Assembly: GCA_029233925.1 (NCBI GenBank)
Contig: JARGOX010000010.1
Location: 124,001-188,000, forward strand
DNA: 64,000 bases
Source of the DNA: Rhizobiaceae bacterium
GTDB taxonomy: Bacteria; Pseudomonadota; Alphaproteobacteria; Rhizobiales; Rhizobiaceae
Reading direction: 5' to 3'
The translations under genes were made by a program, and so were the position numbers. The notes beneath the pieces are model-generated. The model ran no database searches, was not told the DNA's origin, and saw nothing but the letters and a program-made list of their open reading frames with translations. Below, in pieces: positions 24,299 through 34,102 of this stretch; the stretch's first letter is position 1; every line of letters begins with the position of its first letter.

Positions 24299-25981
24299 GT
24301 GACAGACCCCGCAGATGACGCTTATGCGTCGCGCAACGGGGCGCCGAGAGCTGTTGAAACGGTGACGGATACAAGGCCATCCGGTTCCGACAGCGCATCA
24401 GACAAGAACAGTCCGGTTGCACAGGCTCTCAGCAATTCCGACTCGCAAAGCGCGAATCGGGACAGGCGCCCAGATATTGGTGAGCAGGAATCCACCCGGA
24501 CGAATCCGGAGGGTGGCCTCGCCAATGTGCATTCACCGGAAAAGAAAAAACGCCGCAGGCGGCGTTCGCGACGCGGGAAATCCAAAGCCGGAACCGCTGA
24601 TCAGCAGCAGGCGACTGGCAATGCGTCAGGCCAGTCGGACGCAGGCCGCGTAAAGAATGCGCATGCGCCCCCCAATCATCACAAGGGCAGGCACCAGCCG
24701 GATCTGGCGCACAAGATGCGCGGCAATCCTGGTGACAAGCGCAGCAATGGGCCGAAACCCCATTCAGACAGGCCAAATGAACCGGGTGCGTCCGAACCTC
24801 TGGTCCGGCAAAGCAATGGGCCGGACGGCGGGTTGAAAAACGTACCGCCCAACAGACAGGCCGGCGGCAGCAACGCACCACACATGAATTCCGCCCGGGG
24901 CAATCCGCCGCTTTATGCGGCGCTTGATCTGGGCACCAACAATTGCCGTTTGCTGGTGGCACTGCCCACACGGCCGGGCCAATTCCGGGTGGTCGATGCC
25001 TTTTCCCGGATCGTCCGGCTGGGCGAGGGGCTGGGTGCGACAGGACGTCTTTCGGAAGCAGCGATGGACAGGGCTGTCGAAGCCCTGAAAGTCTGCGCCA
25101 TCAAACTGGAAAACCGTCCGGTCCGCCGTCACCGTCTGATTGCCACCGAGGCCTGCCGCACGGCAGACAATGGTGTGGAATTCCTTGAGCGGGTCAAGCT
25201 GGAAACCGGTCTGGATCTGGAGATCGTTGACCGGGAAACCGAGGCGCGTCTTGCAGTTTCGGGATGTTCTTCGCTGGTGGGACGCGAGACTGATGGTGTG
25301 GTGCTGTTTGATATTGGCGGTGGATCGTCGGAGATCGCGGCCATTGACCTGTCGGGCAATCGATCAAACCGCCTGGCAAACCATATTACGGCCTGGACCT
25401 CGCTGCCGGTTGGCGTCGTCAATCTGTCCGAGCGACACGGCGGCCAGCATGTGACCGAGCGTATCTATGCCGATATGGTGGAGGAGGTTGCAGCCCTCCT
25501 GTCCGATTTCATATGTCCGGCGCTTCCCGGATGCAGCGGCGCGGCCAAGGGGGTTTTTCACCTGCTTGGCACGTCCGGTACGGTAACAACACTTGCGGGG
25601 GTCCATCTGGATCTGCCGCGATACGACCGGCGGCGGGTCGATGGCCTCTGGCTGACCTCCGACCAGGTGGATCTGATGACGCGTAAGCTGTTGTCCTGGG
25701 ATTTTGACGCCCGATCATCCAATCCGTGCATTGGTGCGGACCGCGCCGATCTTGTGCTTGCCGGTTGTGCTATACTGGATGCGATCCGGCTGCGCTGGCC
25801 GTCTGAACGCCTGCGGGTTGCCGACCGCGGCCTGCGCGAAGGTCTGTTGACGGAGATGATGGCCGCTGATGGCATTTGGCGTCGCGGCAAGGGCAAACGA
25901 AACTTTTACAAGAGACAATCTGGATCATCGATCCACAACAACAACAGATCGGGCGAACAGCCCAAAGGAGCCAGGCGTTGA
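24299..25981 (+). CDS. ppx: Ppx/GppA-family phosphatase with long basic N-terminal extension, 560 aa
   Basis: From about residue 205 it is an exopolyphosphatase/guanosine pentaphosphatase of the ASKHA fold. Phosphate-1 loop is [11 protein letters not shown], a conserved E-A-x-R segment follows (R-E-T-E-A-R-L), then phosphate-2 loop F-D-I-G-G-G-S-S-E and the later [10 protein letters not shown]. It would hydrolyse polyphosphate or pppGpp. The first 200 residues are low-complexity, Pro/Gly/Asn/Ser-rich, with a polybasic block ([13 protein letters not shown]) around residues 81-94, likely disordered and able to bind polyphosphate or RNA. GTG 24299 is the start; its stop overlaps the TTG of rlmE. 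Confidence 0.88.
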   Translation: MTDPADDAYASRNGAPRAVETVTDTRPSGSDSASDKNSPVAQALSNSDSQSANRDRRPDIGEQESTRTNPEGGLANVHSPEKKKRRRRRSRRGKSKAGTADQQQATGNASGQSDAGRVKNAHAPPNHHKGRHQPDLAHKMRGNPGDKRSNGPKPHSDRPNEPGASEPLVRQSNGPDGGLKNVPPNRQAGGSNAPHMNSARGNPPLYAALDLGTNNCRLLVALPTRPGQFRVVDAFSRIVRLGEGLGATGRLSEAAMDRAVEALKVCAIKLENRPVRRHRLIATEACRTADNGVEFLERVKLETGLDLEIVDRETEARLAVSGCSSLVGRETDGVVLFDIGGGSSEIAAIDLSGNRSNRLANHITAWTSLPVGVVNLSERHGGQHVTERIYADMVEEVAALLSDFICPALPGCSGAAKGVFHLLGTSGTVTTLAGVHLDLPRYDRRRVDGLWLTSDQVDLMTRKLLSWDFDARSSNPCIGADRADLVLAGCAILDAIRLRWPSERLRVADRGLREGLLTEMMAADGIWRRGKGKRNFYKRQSGSSIHNNNRSGEQPKGARR

Positions 25982-26706
25982 CGCGTTTAACTGCAGGAAA
26001 CAGAACCGGACGCAAACTGGGCCAGAGGGTCAAGAAGCGAGGCAAGTTGAAAGCCTCCTCACGGCGCTGGCTGGAGCGGCATCTGAACGATCCCTATGTG
26101 CAGCGGGCGCAGCTTGAGGGCTATCGCTCGAGGGCTGCCTTCAAACTGCTGGAGATCGACGAGAAACACGAGATTCTCAAAGGTGCAAACCGTATTGTCG
26201 ATCTGGGATCGGCACCGGGTGGCTGGTCACAGATTGCCGCGAAAGTCATGAACTCGACCGATGAGAAGCCGCGTGTTGCCGCCATCGATTTTCTTGATAT
26301 GGACCCGATACCCGGTGTGCGCTTCCTGATGATGGACTTTCTGGAAGATTCCGCACCTTACAAGCTGATCGAGGCTTGCGGCGGCCCGCCTGATCTGGTG
26401 ATGTCCGATCTGGCTTCGCCGACGACCGGACACAAACGCACGGACCATCTGCGCACGATGCATCTGTGTGAAGTGGCCGCGTGGTTTGCCGTGGACGTGC
26501 TCAACGAGGGCGGTCATTTCCTGGCGAAGACCTTTCAGGGTGGTACGGAAACCGATCTTCTCAATATGTTGAAAAAGAATTTCAAGACGGTACTGCACAT
26601 CAAACCGCCCTCATCACGGGCCGAATCGGTGGAAATGTATCTGTTGGCGAAGGGTTTTCGCGGCAGGAAGAACAAAGAGGATGACACGGCTGCGACAAAC
26701 GAATGA
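25978..26706 (+). CDS. rlmE: 23S rRNA 2'-O-ribose methyltransferase RlmE, 242 aa
   Basis: RlmE (FtsJ/RrmJ) methylates the 2'-OH of U2552 in 23S rRNA. The N-terminus ([16 protein letters not shown]) is the basic alphaproteobacterial form. The catalytic K-D-K-E tetrad is visible: Lys in A-A-F-K-L-L-E, Asp in S-D-L-A-S-P, Lys in L-A-K-T-F-Q-G and Glu in S-R-A-E-S-V-E. The SAM motif reads [14 protein letters not shown] 25978 follows AAGGAG (25964-25969) and overlaps the Ppx stop (TTGA), so the two are co-translated; the frame upstream lies inside the Ppx tail. Confidence 0.93.
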   Translation: MTRLTAGNRTGRKLGQRVKKRGKLKASSRRWLERHLNDPYVQRAQLEGYRSRAAFKLLEIDEKHEILKGANRIVDLGSAPGGWSQIAAKVMNSTDEKPRVAAIDFLDMDPIPGVRFLMMDFLEDSAPYKLIEACGGPPDLVMSDLASPTTGHKRTDHLRTMHLCEVAAWFAVDVLNEGGHFLAKTFQGGTETDLLNMLKKNFKTVLHIKPPSSRAESVEMYLLAKGFRGRKNKEDDTAATNE

Positions 26707-26876
26707 TGTCTTTTGTGCAAGAAGCCTGAATGGTTCGCTTTACCTGTTCCATTCGCTGCATATCCATGGTACCAGCCATCGCCAACTTCATATGATCATC
26801 AGGTCTTCAGTGGGTGTCTCCAGGGCACCTTGTGGTGTTTTCACAGCATCAGGGCCGACAGCACAGAGGATTGGCC

Positions 26877-28379
26877 ATGGCGCGCATCATAGAATCAGCG
26901 ACAGGACGTGAAGCACTCACGTTTGACGACGTGCTTTTGCAGCCGGGTCATTCGATGGTTTTGCCCGGTCAGGTCAGAATTGCCACCCGCATTGCGCAAG
27001 GCATTGAACTGAATCTGCCGATTATTTCCTCTGCAATGGATACGGTCACGGAAGGGCCGCTGGCCATAGCCATGGCCCAGGCCGGTGGCATCGGGGTCAT
27101 CCACCGCAACCTGTCTCCCGAGCGACAGGCAGAAGAAGTGCGCCGGGTGAAGAAATTTGAATCCGGAATGGTCGTCAATCCGCTGACCATCGGACCGGAC
27201 GCAACCCTTGCAGACGCCCATGCCCTGATGGCGTTGCACGGGATATCAGGCATTCCCGTGGTGGAAAATGGCGGCACAGGCGGTCACGTGACAGGGTGCC
27301 TGATCGGCATATTGACCAATCGTGACGTGCGCTTTGCTTCCGATCCGCGGCAGAAAATCCATGAGTTGATGACCCATGAAGGGCTGGTGACCGTCAAGGA
27401 AAATGTCGATCAGTTGCAGGCCAAGAAACTGTTGCATCAGCACCGCATCGAAAAACTGCTGGTTGTTGATGCCGACTATCAATGTGTCGGTCTGATCACC
27501 GTCAAGGATATCGAGAAATCGCAACTCAATCCCCATGCTTCCAAGGATGCACAGGGCCGCCTGCGTGCTGCCGCTGCCACCAGCGTTGGTGATGATGGTT
27601 TTGAGCGGGCTGAACGGCTGATAGACGCAGGGATTGATCTGCTGGTCGTTGATACGGCCCACGGCCATTCCCAGCGGGTTCTGGATGCCGTCACGCGGGT
27701 CAAGAAACTCTCCAACTCCGTGCGGATCATGGCCGGAAATGTGGCGACCGCGGAAGGCACCAAAGCGCTCATTGATGCCGGTGCGGATTCCATCAAGGTC
27801 GGTATCGGGCCGGGCTCCATCTGCACCACCCGTATCGTTGCAGGTGTCGGCGTTCCGCAACTCAGCGCCATCATGGGTGCGGTGGAGGCTGCGCAGGCCG
27901 GTAACATACCGATCATCGCTGACGGCGGGATCAAGTTTTCAGGTGACCTGGCAAAGGCCATTGCCGCAGGTGCATCGGCCGTCATGATCGGCTCTCTGCT
28001 GGCCGGAACGGATGAAAGCCCCGGCGAGGTCTACCTCTATCAGGGACGCTCCTTCAAAGCCTATCGCGGCATGGGCTCGGTGGGCGCCATGGCGCGCGGT
28101 TCGGCTGATCGATACTTCCAGGAAGAGGTCCGCGACACGTTGAAGCTGGTTCCCGAAGGCATCGAAGGACAGGTGCCCTACAAGGGACCCGTTTCTGCGG
28201 TTCTGCATCAACTGGCCGGCGGATTGAAAGCCGCAATGGGCTATGTCGGTGCGGCCGATCTTGCAGAGCTGCATGAGCGGGCGCAATTCGTGCGCATTTC
28301 CTCTGCAGGTCTGCGTGAAAGCCACTCGCATGATGTGACAATCACCCGCGAGAGCCCGAATTATCCAGGCGGCGCTTGA
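26877..28379 (+). CDS. guaB: IMP dehydrogenase GuaB, 500 aa
   Basis: GuaB oxidises IMP to XMP with NAD+, the first step from IMP to GMP. The start [21 protein letters not shown] is conserved, two CBS domains lie at about residues 95-215, the catalytic Cys316 sits in G-S-I-C-T-T, and the flap region (R-G-M-G-S-V-G-A-M) is present. ATG 26877 with AGAGGA upstream gives the standard length; the longer frame upstream is not conserved-looking. guaA lies 3.2 kb downstream in the same direction. Confidence 0.96.
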   Translation: MARIIESATGREALTFDDVLLQPGHSMVLPGQVRIATRIAQGIELNLPIISSAMDTVTEGPLAIAMAQAGGIGVIHRNLSPERQAEEVRRVKKFESGMVVNPLTIGPDATLADAHALMALHGISGIPVVENGGTGGHVTGCLIGILTNRDVRFASDPRQKIHELMTHEGLVTVKENVDQLQAKKLLHQHRIEKLLVVDADYQCVGLITVKDIEKSQLNPHASKDAQGRLRAAAATSVGDDGFERAERLIDAGIDLLVVDTAHGHSQRVLDAVTRVKKLSNSVRIMAGNVATAEGTKALIDAGADSIKVGIGPGSICTTRIVAGVGVPQLSAIMGAVEAAQAGNIPIIADGGIKFSGDLAKAIAAGASAVMIGSLLAGTDESPGEVYLYQGRSFKAYRGMGSVGAMARGSADRYFQEEVRDTLKLVPEGIEGQVPYKGPVSAVLHQLAGGLKAAMGYVGAADLAELHERAQFVRISSAGLRESHSHDVTITRESPNYPGGA

Positions 28380-28445
28380 GTTTCAGATGCAATCCCGACA
28401 CCAGGCATCCTTGAGTTTGCCTGACCACCTTGAACAGGAAAGACC

Positions 28446-28862
28446 ATGAGCAACACTGCGATATTCTGGCCGCTGATTGTCCAGACGGCATTGATTTACG
28501 CGATCTATGTGCTGGCATCGGGCAGGCGGGTTTCCGCAGTGCGCAGCGGCAAAGCCAAGGCGTCGGAATTCAAGATACCGATGATCGAGCCGCAGCCCAG
28601 CGCCACAGCGGTGCGCAATCTGATCAATCAGTTCGAGCTGCCGTTTCTGTTCTATATTGTTTGCGTCATTCTCTACAAGGTCAATGGCGTCAATGATGCC
28701 ATAGTTGCTCTGGCATGGTTGTTCGTTGCCAGCAGGTTTGTCCACTCATGGGTTCACGTCAGCAGCAATGATCTGAGAAAACGCCGGCCGCTTTTCCTGG
28801 TGGGCTTTGTCGTCAACGCCATTTTGTGGCTGTGGCTTGTCTGGGTCCTGTTGCGCGTCTGA
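28446..28862 (+). CDS. MAPEG-family membrane protein, 138 aa
   Basis: A four-helix integral membrane protein of the MAPEG type (microsomal glutathione transferase/eicosanoid family). Hydrophobic helices lie at about residues 8-25, 68-84, 87-103 and 115-135, with the family motif Q-F-E-L-P-F-L-F-Y and R-F-V-H-S-W-V-H. Bacterial members have unclear physiological substrates. An AGGAAAG-like site precedes ATG 28446. It follows guaB in the usual alphaproteobacterial order guaB - MAPEG - rsmB-like - guaA. Confidence 0.88.
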   Translation: MSNTAIFWPLIVQTALIYAIYVLASGRRVSAVRSGKAKASEFKIPMIEPQPSATAVRNLINQFELPFLFYIVCVILYKVNGVNDAIVALAWLFVASRFVHSWVHVSSNDLRKRRPLFLVGFVVNAILWLWLVWVLLRV

Positions 28863-29083
28863 CCGCTGGTCAACCGGACAACAAGCGCTTTTGATAGCGA
28901 CCCACGCCTGGACAGAAGAATGACGTCTGTCCGGCAAGCGGTCGTGATAGGGACACACCCCATGGGGTGTTGGCTAAGATCCAGGCGGTTGAACCGCGCT
29001 GGGGATTTTCCGCCATCCAATGGTTCTATTTGTAGGCAATCCGCTGTAAGGCTGCGGCTACACGTTTCATAAAGGACAACAAC

Positions 29084-30373
29084 ATGCGGCTTGGCGGGCG
29101 GATGGCAGCGGCCATCGAAGTTCTGGGTGATATAGAAAAGCGCAAGCGGCCCGTTGGCGATGCGCTGAAGGATTGGGGCCTGTCCCACCGCTTTGCCGGT
29201 TCGGGTGATCGCGCCGCGATTGGCAATATCGTATACGATGCGCTGCGGCAAAAAATGTCGCACGGCTACATGATGGACAATGACAGGCCATCGGCACTGG
29301 TGCATGCCGTTCTGTTTCGCCAGTGGAAAATAGGCGTTGAACAATTGGCCGCGCAATTGCTTGATGATCAATTCGCGCCTGAACCCCTGTCCGAAGAAAC
29401 TCTCAAGGCCTTTGCCGGGCGCAAGCTGACCGACGCACCCCTGCATGTGCAGGCTGATATTCCCGAATGGACGCAATTTGCCTTTGAGGAAAATTTTTCC
29501 GACGACTGGGTCACCGAAGCCCAGGCCTTTGCGCAACGTCCGCCGCTTGATCTGCGCGTCAACACGCTGAAATCAACGGTAGAGAAAACGCAAAAAGCAC
29601 TGTTGCGCACTGGTGCGGTGCCAACCGCAATCGCCCGCTGCGGCTTGCGTGTTGCAGCCGGAGAGGGGCCTTCGCGTCTGCCCAATGTCACGGCCGAAGC
29701 ATCCTTTCAAAAGGGATGGTTTGAAGTGCAGGACGAGGGCAGCCAGATTGTCTCCGATCTGATCTTTGCGCAGAACGGTGAGCAGGTCCTGGATTATTGC
29801 GCTGGCGGCGGCGGCAAGACCCTGGCGCTCTCCGCATCGATGGCAAACAAGGGGCAGATCCACGCCTATGATATCGACCGGACGCGGCTTGCTCCGATTT
29901 TTGATCGTCTCAAACGTGCCGGAACTCGCAATGTGCAGGTGCATGAGGCGGGCAGTGACCTCAGCGCGCTGATTGGAAACATGGACCGGGTGATTATTGA
30001 TGCACCATGCACAGGCACGGGAACATGGCGCCGCCGGCCCGAAACCAAGTGGAAACTGACCCAGAAGACGCTGGAAGAAAGACTGATCCAACAGCAGGAG
30101 GTGCTCGCCTCGGCGGCTGCCTATGTGCGACCGCAGGGCTTTCTGGTCTATATCACCTGTTCGGTCCTGCCGCAGGAAAACGAAACACAGGTCTATGAGT
30201 TTTGTGAGGACAATACCGATTTTGAACTGGTTTCGGTCGGCGAGGTTTGGCAGGATCTGTTTGGCGAAAGCAAGCTTCAGCCCTGGTCTGCGGACATGAA
30301 ATCGATCACCCTGACGCCTGCCTCGACAGAAACCGACGGCTTTTTCCTGGCCGTCATGCAGAAGGTGCGCTGA
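29084..30373 (+). CDS. RsmB/NOP-type rRNA cytosine-5 methyltransferase, 429 aa
   Basis: An N-terminal NusB-like/PUA-type region (residues 1-190) is followed by a Rossmann methyltransferase domain. The SAM loop reads V-L-D-Y-C-A-G-G-G-G-K-T, and the two catalytic cysteines of the family are visible in D-A-P-C-T-G-T-G-T and I-T-C-S-V. It should methylate a cytosine in 16S rRNA, like RsmB, although the exact position cannot be read. ATG 29084 has AAAGGA upstream. It lies 10 bp before the thioesterase gene, suggesting co-transcription. Confidence 0.9.
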   Translation: MRLGGRMAAAIEVLGDIEKRKRPVGDALKDWGLSHRFAGSGDRAAIGNIVYDALRQKMSHGYMMDNDRPSALVHAVLFRQWKIGVEQLAAQLLDDQFAPEPLSEETLKAFAGRKLTDAPLHVQADIPEWTQFAFEENFSDDWVTEAQAFAQRPPLDLRVNTLKSTVEKTQKALLRTGAVPTAIARCGLRVAAGEGPSRLPNVTAEASFQKGWFEVQDEGSQIVSDLIFAQNGEQVLDYCAGGGGKTLALSASMANKGQIHAYDIDRTRLAPIFDRLKRAGTRNVQVHEAGSDLSALIGNMDRVIIDAPCTGTGTWRRRPETKWKLTQKTLEERLIQQQEVLASAAAYVRPQGFLVYITCSVLPQENETQVYEFCEDNTDFELVSVGEVWQDLFGESKLQPWSADMKSITLTPASTETDGFFLAVMQKVR

Positions 30374-30383
30374 AAGCGTTGAT

Positions 30384-30842
30384 ATGGTGGAATTCGGAGC
30401 GAAGAACCCCGATTATGAAAATCGCACGAGGCAGAGTTTTGATCGCCAGCAGATGATGAAAACACTGGGTATCAGGCTGAGCAGTGTCGGTCCGGGAAGG
30501 GTTGAGCTGGAAATGCCCTACCACGCGGATTTCACCCAGCAGCATGGCTTCCTGCATGCCGGAACCGTGTCGACAGCCCTGGATTCGGCCTGCGGCTATG
30601 CCGCCTTTTCCCTGATGCCGGCCGATGCGGCGGTGCTGACGATCGAGTTCAAGGTAAATCTTCTGTCCCCCGCCCGGGGCGAGCGCTTTTTGTTCCGTGC
30701 TGAAGTCATCAAACCCGGACGCACCATTTCCCTTGCGGATGGGAGAGCCTGGGCTGTGGGCAAGAATGGTGATGAAAAACTGATCGCCACCATGACGGCA
30801 ACCATGATGGCCGTCACTGACCGCGAGGGAATTGAGGGATGA
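30384..30842 (+). CDS. PaaI-type hotdog thioesterase, 152 aa
   Basis: A single hotdog domain, with the helix start Q-Q-H-G-F-L-H-A-G-T-V-S-T-A-L-D-S-A that carries the catalytic Asp/His region of PaaI/4HBT acyl-CoA thioesterases, and the V-N-L-L-S-P-A strand pattern. It probably hydrolyses an acyl-CoA, substrate unknown. It starts 10 bp after the methyltransferase and its stop overlaps the nucleosidase start by four bases (ATGA), so the three genes form one unit. Confidence 0.88.
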   Translation: MVEFGAKNPDYENRTRQSFDRQQMMKTLGIRLSSVGPGRVELEMPYHADFTQQHGFLHAGTVSTALDSACGYAAFSLMPADAAVLTIEFKVNLLSPARGERFLFRAEVIKPGRTISLADGRAWAVGKNGDEKLIATMTATMMAVTDREGIEG

Positions 30843-31483
30843 TCACGCTGCTCAAAGAGGTCGCCGGGCGCAAGCTGCTTTATGTCATGGCAGCACAGCA
30901 GGAATACGGTCCCAATCTGCAGGCGCGTTTCAAGCCGCTGATGACCGGGGTGGGCCCGGTTGAAGCCGCCGTTCAATTGACCTCGGCCCTGCACCAAATG
31001 CAAGCATCTGACGCGCAGCCCGATCTTGTTGTCTCATTGGGGTCAGCTGGGTCGTCGAAGCTGGAACAGACACAGATCTATCAGGTGTCCAGCGTGTCCT
31101 ACCGCGACATGGATGCTTCACCCCTTGGTTTTGAAAAGGGAGCGACGCCCTTTCTTGACCTGCCGGTCACCATGGATCTCGTTCACCAGATCCCGCAGGT
31201 GCCGTCCGCATCACTGTCGACCGGCGCCAATATCGTCTCCGGTGACGCCTATGCGCAGATCGATGCGGATATGGTGGATATGGAAACCTTTGCGCTGTTG
31301 CGTGTCTGCCAGCATTTTGACGTGCCGCTTGCCGGCCTGCGCGGCATATCCGACGGCAAAAGCGAAGTGCGCCATATCGACAATTGGACAGAATATCTCC
31401 ACATCATCGATGAAAAACTCGCCGACACGGTCGACAGGCTTGAGACAGCGATAGGCGAGGGTACATTTTTACCTTCAAGCTGA
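30839..31483 (+). CDS. MTA/SAH nucleosidase-like protein, 214 aa
   Basis: A purine nucleosidase of the PNP/UDP family resembling 5'-methylthioadenosine/S-adenosylhomocysteine nucleosidase. The N-terminal A-A-Q-Q-E-Y-G has the Glu that binds water, G-V-G-P-V-E-A-A is the loop near the active site, and V-D-M-E-T-F-A holds the ribose-binding Glu. The catalytic Asp is probably in G-I-S-D-G-K. It would remove the by-products of methylation and polyamine synthesis. It is shorter than the E. coli enzyme (232 aa). Coupled to the thioesterase by ATGA, and 54 bp ahead of guaA. Confidence 0.82.
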   Translation: MITLLKEVAGRKLLYVMAAQQEYGPNLQARFKPLMTGVGPVEAAVQLTSALHQMQASDAQPDLVVSLGSAGSSKLEQTQIYQVSSVSYRDMDASPLGFEKGATPFLDLPVTMDLVHQIPQVPSASLSTGANIVSGDAYAQIDADMVDMETFALLRVCQHFDVPLAGLRGISDGKSEVRHIDNWTEYLHIIDEKLADTVDRLETAIGEGTFLPSS

Positions 31484-31537
31484 GATCGGGTGACGGTGGC
31501 GCTTGCACTTGGCAAAAGGAATCACTAAAGCCTTGTC

Positions 31538-33100
31538 ATGAACAAGACAGCACCCTCAGACAGCATTCTCATCATCGATTTCGGCTCGCAGGTCACGCAG
31601 CTCATTGCGCGACGGGTTCGCGAAGCGGGGGTCTATTGCGAGATCATCCCGTTCCAGTCCGCTGAAGCAGCTTTTGTCCGTATGGAACCCAAAGCGGTCA
31701 TCCTTTCCGGTGGTCCGGCCTCCACCATGGATGTGGATTCGCCGCGTGCGCCGCAGGTCGTCTTTGATGCAGGCATTCCGGTTCTGGGTATCTGTTATGG
31801 CGAACAGATCATTTGCGAGCAGCTCGGCGGCCGGGTTGAAGGCGGCCACCACCGTGAATTCGGTCGTGCTTTTCTGGAAATTGAAAAGGATTGCGCCCTG
31901 TTTGAGGACGTCTGGGCCGTTGGCACACGCCATCAGGTATGGATGAGCCATGGTGATCGCGTCACCGATCTGCCGCCCGGCTTCGAAGTGGTGGGCACAT
32001 CCAGTGGTGCGCCCTTTGCGGCCATCGCTGATGAACGTCGCAAGATTTACGCAGTGCAGTTTCATCCCGAAGTGGTGCACACACCGGACGGTGCAAAATT
32101 GCTGAGCAATTTTGTGCATAGAATTGCCGGTCTGAAGGGTGACTGGACCATGGCCGCCTACAAGGAACAGGCGATTGCCGCGATCCGCAAGCAGGTGGGG
32201 GATGGCAAGGTCATCTGCGGCCTTTCCGGCGGTGTGGATTCCTCGGTTGCGGCGCTGTTGATTCATGAGGCGATCGGCGACCAGCTGACTTGCATTCTGG
32301 TTGACCATGGCCTGTTGCGCAAGAACGAGGCGGCGGAAGTCGTTGCCATGTTCCGCGAACATTACAATATTCCGCTGGTGCTTGTGGATGCGTCGGACAC
32401 ATTCATCAATGCCCTGGAAGGCGAGAGCGATCCGGAGACCAAACGCAAGACCATTGGTCGGTTGTTCATCGATGTCTTTGAGGTAGAGGCCAAAAAGATC
32501 GGTGGCGCACAGTTCCTGGCGCAGGGCACGCTCTATCCCGATGTCATCGAGAGCGTCTCCTTTACCGGCGGCCCCTCCGTCACCATCAAGTCACACCACA
32601 ATGTCGGTGGACTGCCAGCCCGCATGAACATGCAACTGGTCGAACCCCTGCGTGAACTGTTCAAGGATGAAGTGCGCGTTCTGGGGCGCGAACTGGGCCT
32701 GCCCGACAGTTTTGTCGGACGCCATCCTTTTCCGGGGCCGGGCCTTGCCATTCGCTGTCCTGGCGGCATCAGCCGCGAAAAACTGGAAATTCTGCGCGAG
32801 GCCGACGCCATCTATCTCGACGAGATCCGGCTTGCCGGCCTCTACGACACGATCTGGCAGGCCTTTGCCGTGCTGTTGCCAGTGCAGACCGTGGGCGTCA
32901 TGGGCGACGGCCGCACCTATGAATTCGTCTGCGCCTTGCGCGCTGTCACATCTGTTGATGGCATGACGGCTGATTTCTACCACTACGACATGGAATTCCT
33001 TGGCCGCGCCGCCACTCGCATCATCAATGAAGTGCGCGGTATCAACCGGGTCGTCTACGATGTCACCTCCAAGCCACCTGGCACGATCGAGTGGGAGTGA
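31538..33100 (+). CDS. guaA: GMP synthase (glutamine-hydrolysing) GuaA, 520 aa
   Basis: GuaA aminates XMP to GMP. The glutaminase domain (1-195) contains catalytic Cys86 in G-I-C-Y-G-E and the H-P-E triad element in F-H-P-E-V. The ATP-pyrophosphatase domain has the P-loop S-G-G-V-D-S-S near residue 230, and the C-terminal dimerisation domain ends P-P-G-T-I-E-W-E as in all GuaA. Length and start are standard. Behind it begins an accessory region, and the guaA 3' end is a known integration site for genomic islands in other bacteria. Confidence 0.97.
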   Translation: MNKTAPSDSILIIDFGSQVTQLIARRVREAGVYCEIIPFQSAEAAFVRMEPKAVILSGGPASTMDVDSPRAPQVVFDAGIPVLGICYGEQIICEQLGGRVEGGHHREFGRAFLEIEKDCALFEDVWAVGTRHQVWMSHGDRVTDLPPGFEVVGTSSGAPFAAIADERRKIYAVQFHPEVVHTPDGAKLLSNFVHRIAGLKGDWTMAAYKEQAIAAIRKQVGDGKVICGLSGGVDSSVAALLIHEAIGDQLTCILVDHGLLRKNEAAEVVAMFREHYNIPLVLVDASDTFINALEGESDPETKRKTIGRLFIDVFEVEAKKIGGAQFLAQGTLYPDVIESVSFTGGPSVTIKSHHNVGGLPARMNMQLVEPLRELFKDEVRVLGRELGLPDSFVGRHPFPGPGLAIRCPGGISREKLEILREADAIYLDEIRLAGLYDTIWQAFAVLLPVQTVGVMGDGRTYEFVCALRAVTSVDGMTADFYHYDMEFLGRAATRIINEVRGINRVVYDVTSKPPGTIEWE

Positions 33101-33400
33101 CGGATACAAACGGCGGCAATAGCGTAGTTTGGGCGGTGGATTTCGCCGTCGCTTAGTTGCCCCGCTCGCTTGTCGTTCACTGCCATTGACCAGACTACTC
33201 CATTTCTATTCCGCGGGGTCGATCTGCGTGTATTCCCGGGATGATGTAAGACACTACGGCGGACGGGAGATTCTGGCGTACAATAGCGTGCATGACGGCG
33301 GGTCTGCTATGCGCCTTCAAATCTGTCATTCTCTCCTTCGGGCCGGCACTCTAGATCCTTCCTTATGAGTGCGAGATCCCGTTGTCAGTTCGAACACTCG
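33101..33400. other. 300-bp intergenic region behind guaA
   Basis: No coding sequence is convincing and I see no integrase or second copy of the guaA 3' end here. It marks the border between the core block and the accessory genes that follow. Guanine-rich, no strong terminator hairpin recognised. Confidence 0.5.
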
Positions 33401-33922
33401 CTACCGCATCACCTTCTCGAACAGGAACCCTTCATCATCAGGCAGATCGCTGGGGCCCGGATGGTGTGGGTCGGGGTGCTTGGCGTTAAAGAACGCGATG
33501 ATCTTGAAGCGACATTTGTTGACGTAGAAGTGGATGTTTCTCTTCTCGAAATACGGCGTATGCGTCCGCCAGGTGAGGGTCTGCGGATAGCGCGCTTCAA
33601 TGGCAAGCCACGCCTTGTGGCCGAGACCATGTCCGTGCTCGCCGACCTTCAGGAAAAAGAGATCGAGCGTGTTGTGACGGCTCTCTTCATTGATGGTCAC
33701 CACCGCGCCGCCGACCGTCTTGCCGTCGGAGAGAATGCGCAGCGCGACTGCGCCCGGCGCATCAATGGAATGGTCAAGGTCCTCGTCGGAAGGGATGGGA
33801 CCATCGGGCAATTCCCCGTATTCGTCGATGACCGCGAGCGCAAACGCTTCCTGGAGTTCCCTCTTGAAGTGCGGCAGATCGCCGGGATCTGCAATGGTAA
33901 GGCTCACGGTGTGACTGGTCAT
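33401..33922 (-). CDS. GNAT-family N-acetyltransferase-like protein, 173 aa
   Basis: The pattern of an N-terminal acidic helix, V-G-G-A-V-V-T-I strand, L-F-F-L-K-V followed by H-G-L-G-H-K-A-W, and a final Y-F-E-K-R-N-I-H-F-Y-V-N-K segment is that of the GNAT fold (beta4, acetyl-CoA loop, and C-terminal E-K-x-N strand). The substrate is unknown. ATG 33922 is chosen because GGAGAG precedes it; the frame is open 7 codons further upstream. It stands alone, convergent with guaA. Confidence 0.7.
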   Translation of the reverse strand: MTSHTVSLTIADPGDLPHFKRELQEAFALAVIDEYGELPDGPIPSDEDLDHSIDAPGAVALRILSDGKTVGGAVVTINEESRHNTLDLFFLKVGEHGHGLGHKAWLAIEARYPQTLTWRTHTPYFEKRNIHFYVNKCRFKIIAFFNAKHPDPHHPGPSDLPDDEGFLFEKVMR

Positions 33923-34102
33923 GACTTCTCTCCAACTGTTCAATCATGCGACCGGGTCTCACGGACCCGATGGCGGTGCGCTTCTTGATCCGCGCTTAAT
34001 GGCATTGACGGCACAGACACTAGCAAGCCGGGTTTGCTTCCTTGTGGAGACTGTGTGCAGCCTCTGTGGAGGCGAGGGGTCCAGCCGCGGGCAAGCTGCG
34101 GA

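Noticed and set aside
31556-32362. 268-codon minus-strand frame inside guaA
   Set aside because: Shadow of a conserved gene; no ribosome site or family pattern.
33101-33400. Integrase or attachment repeat at the guaA 3' end
   Set aside because: No recombinase gene and no repeat of the guaA end was visible in the window.
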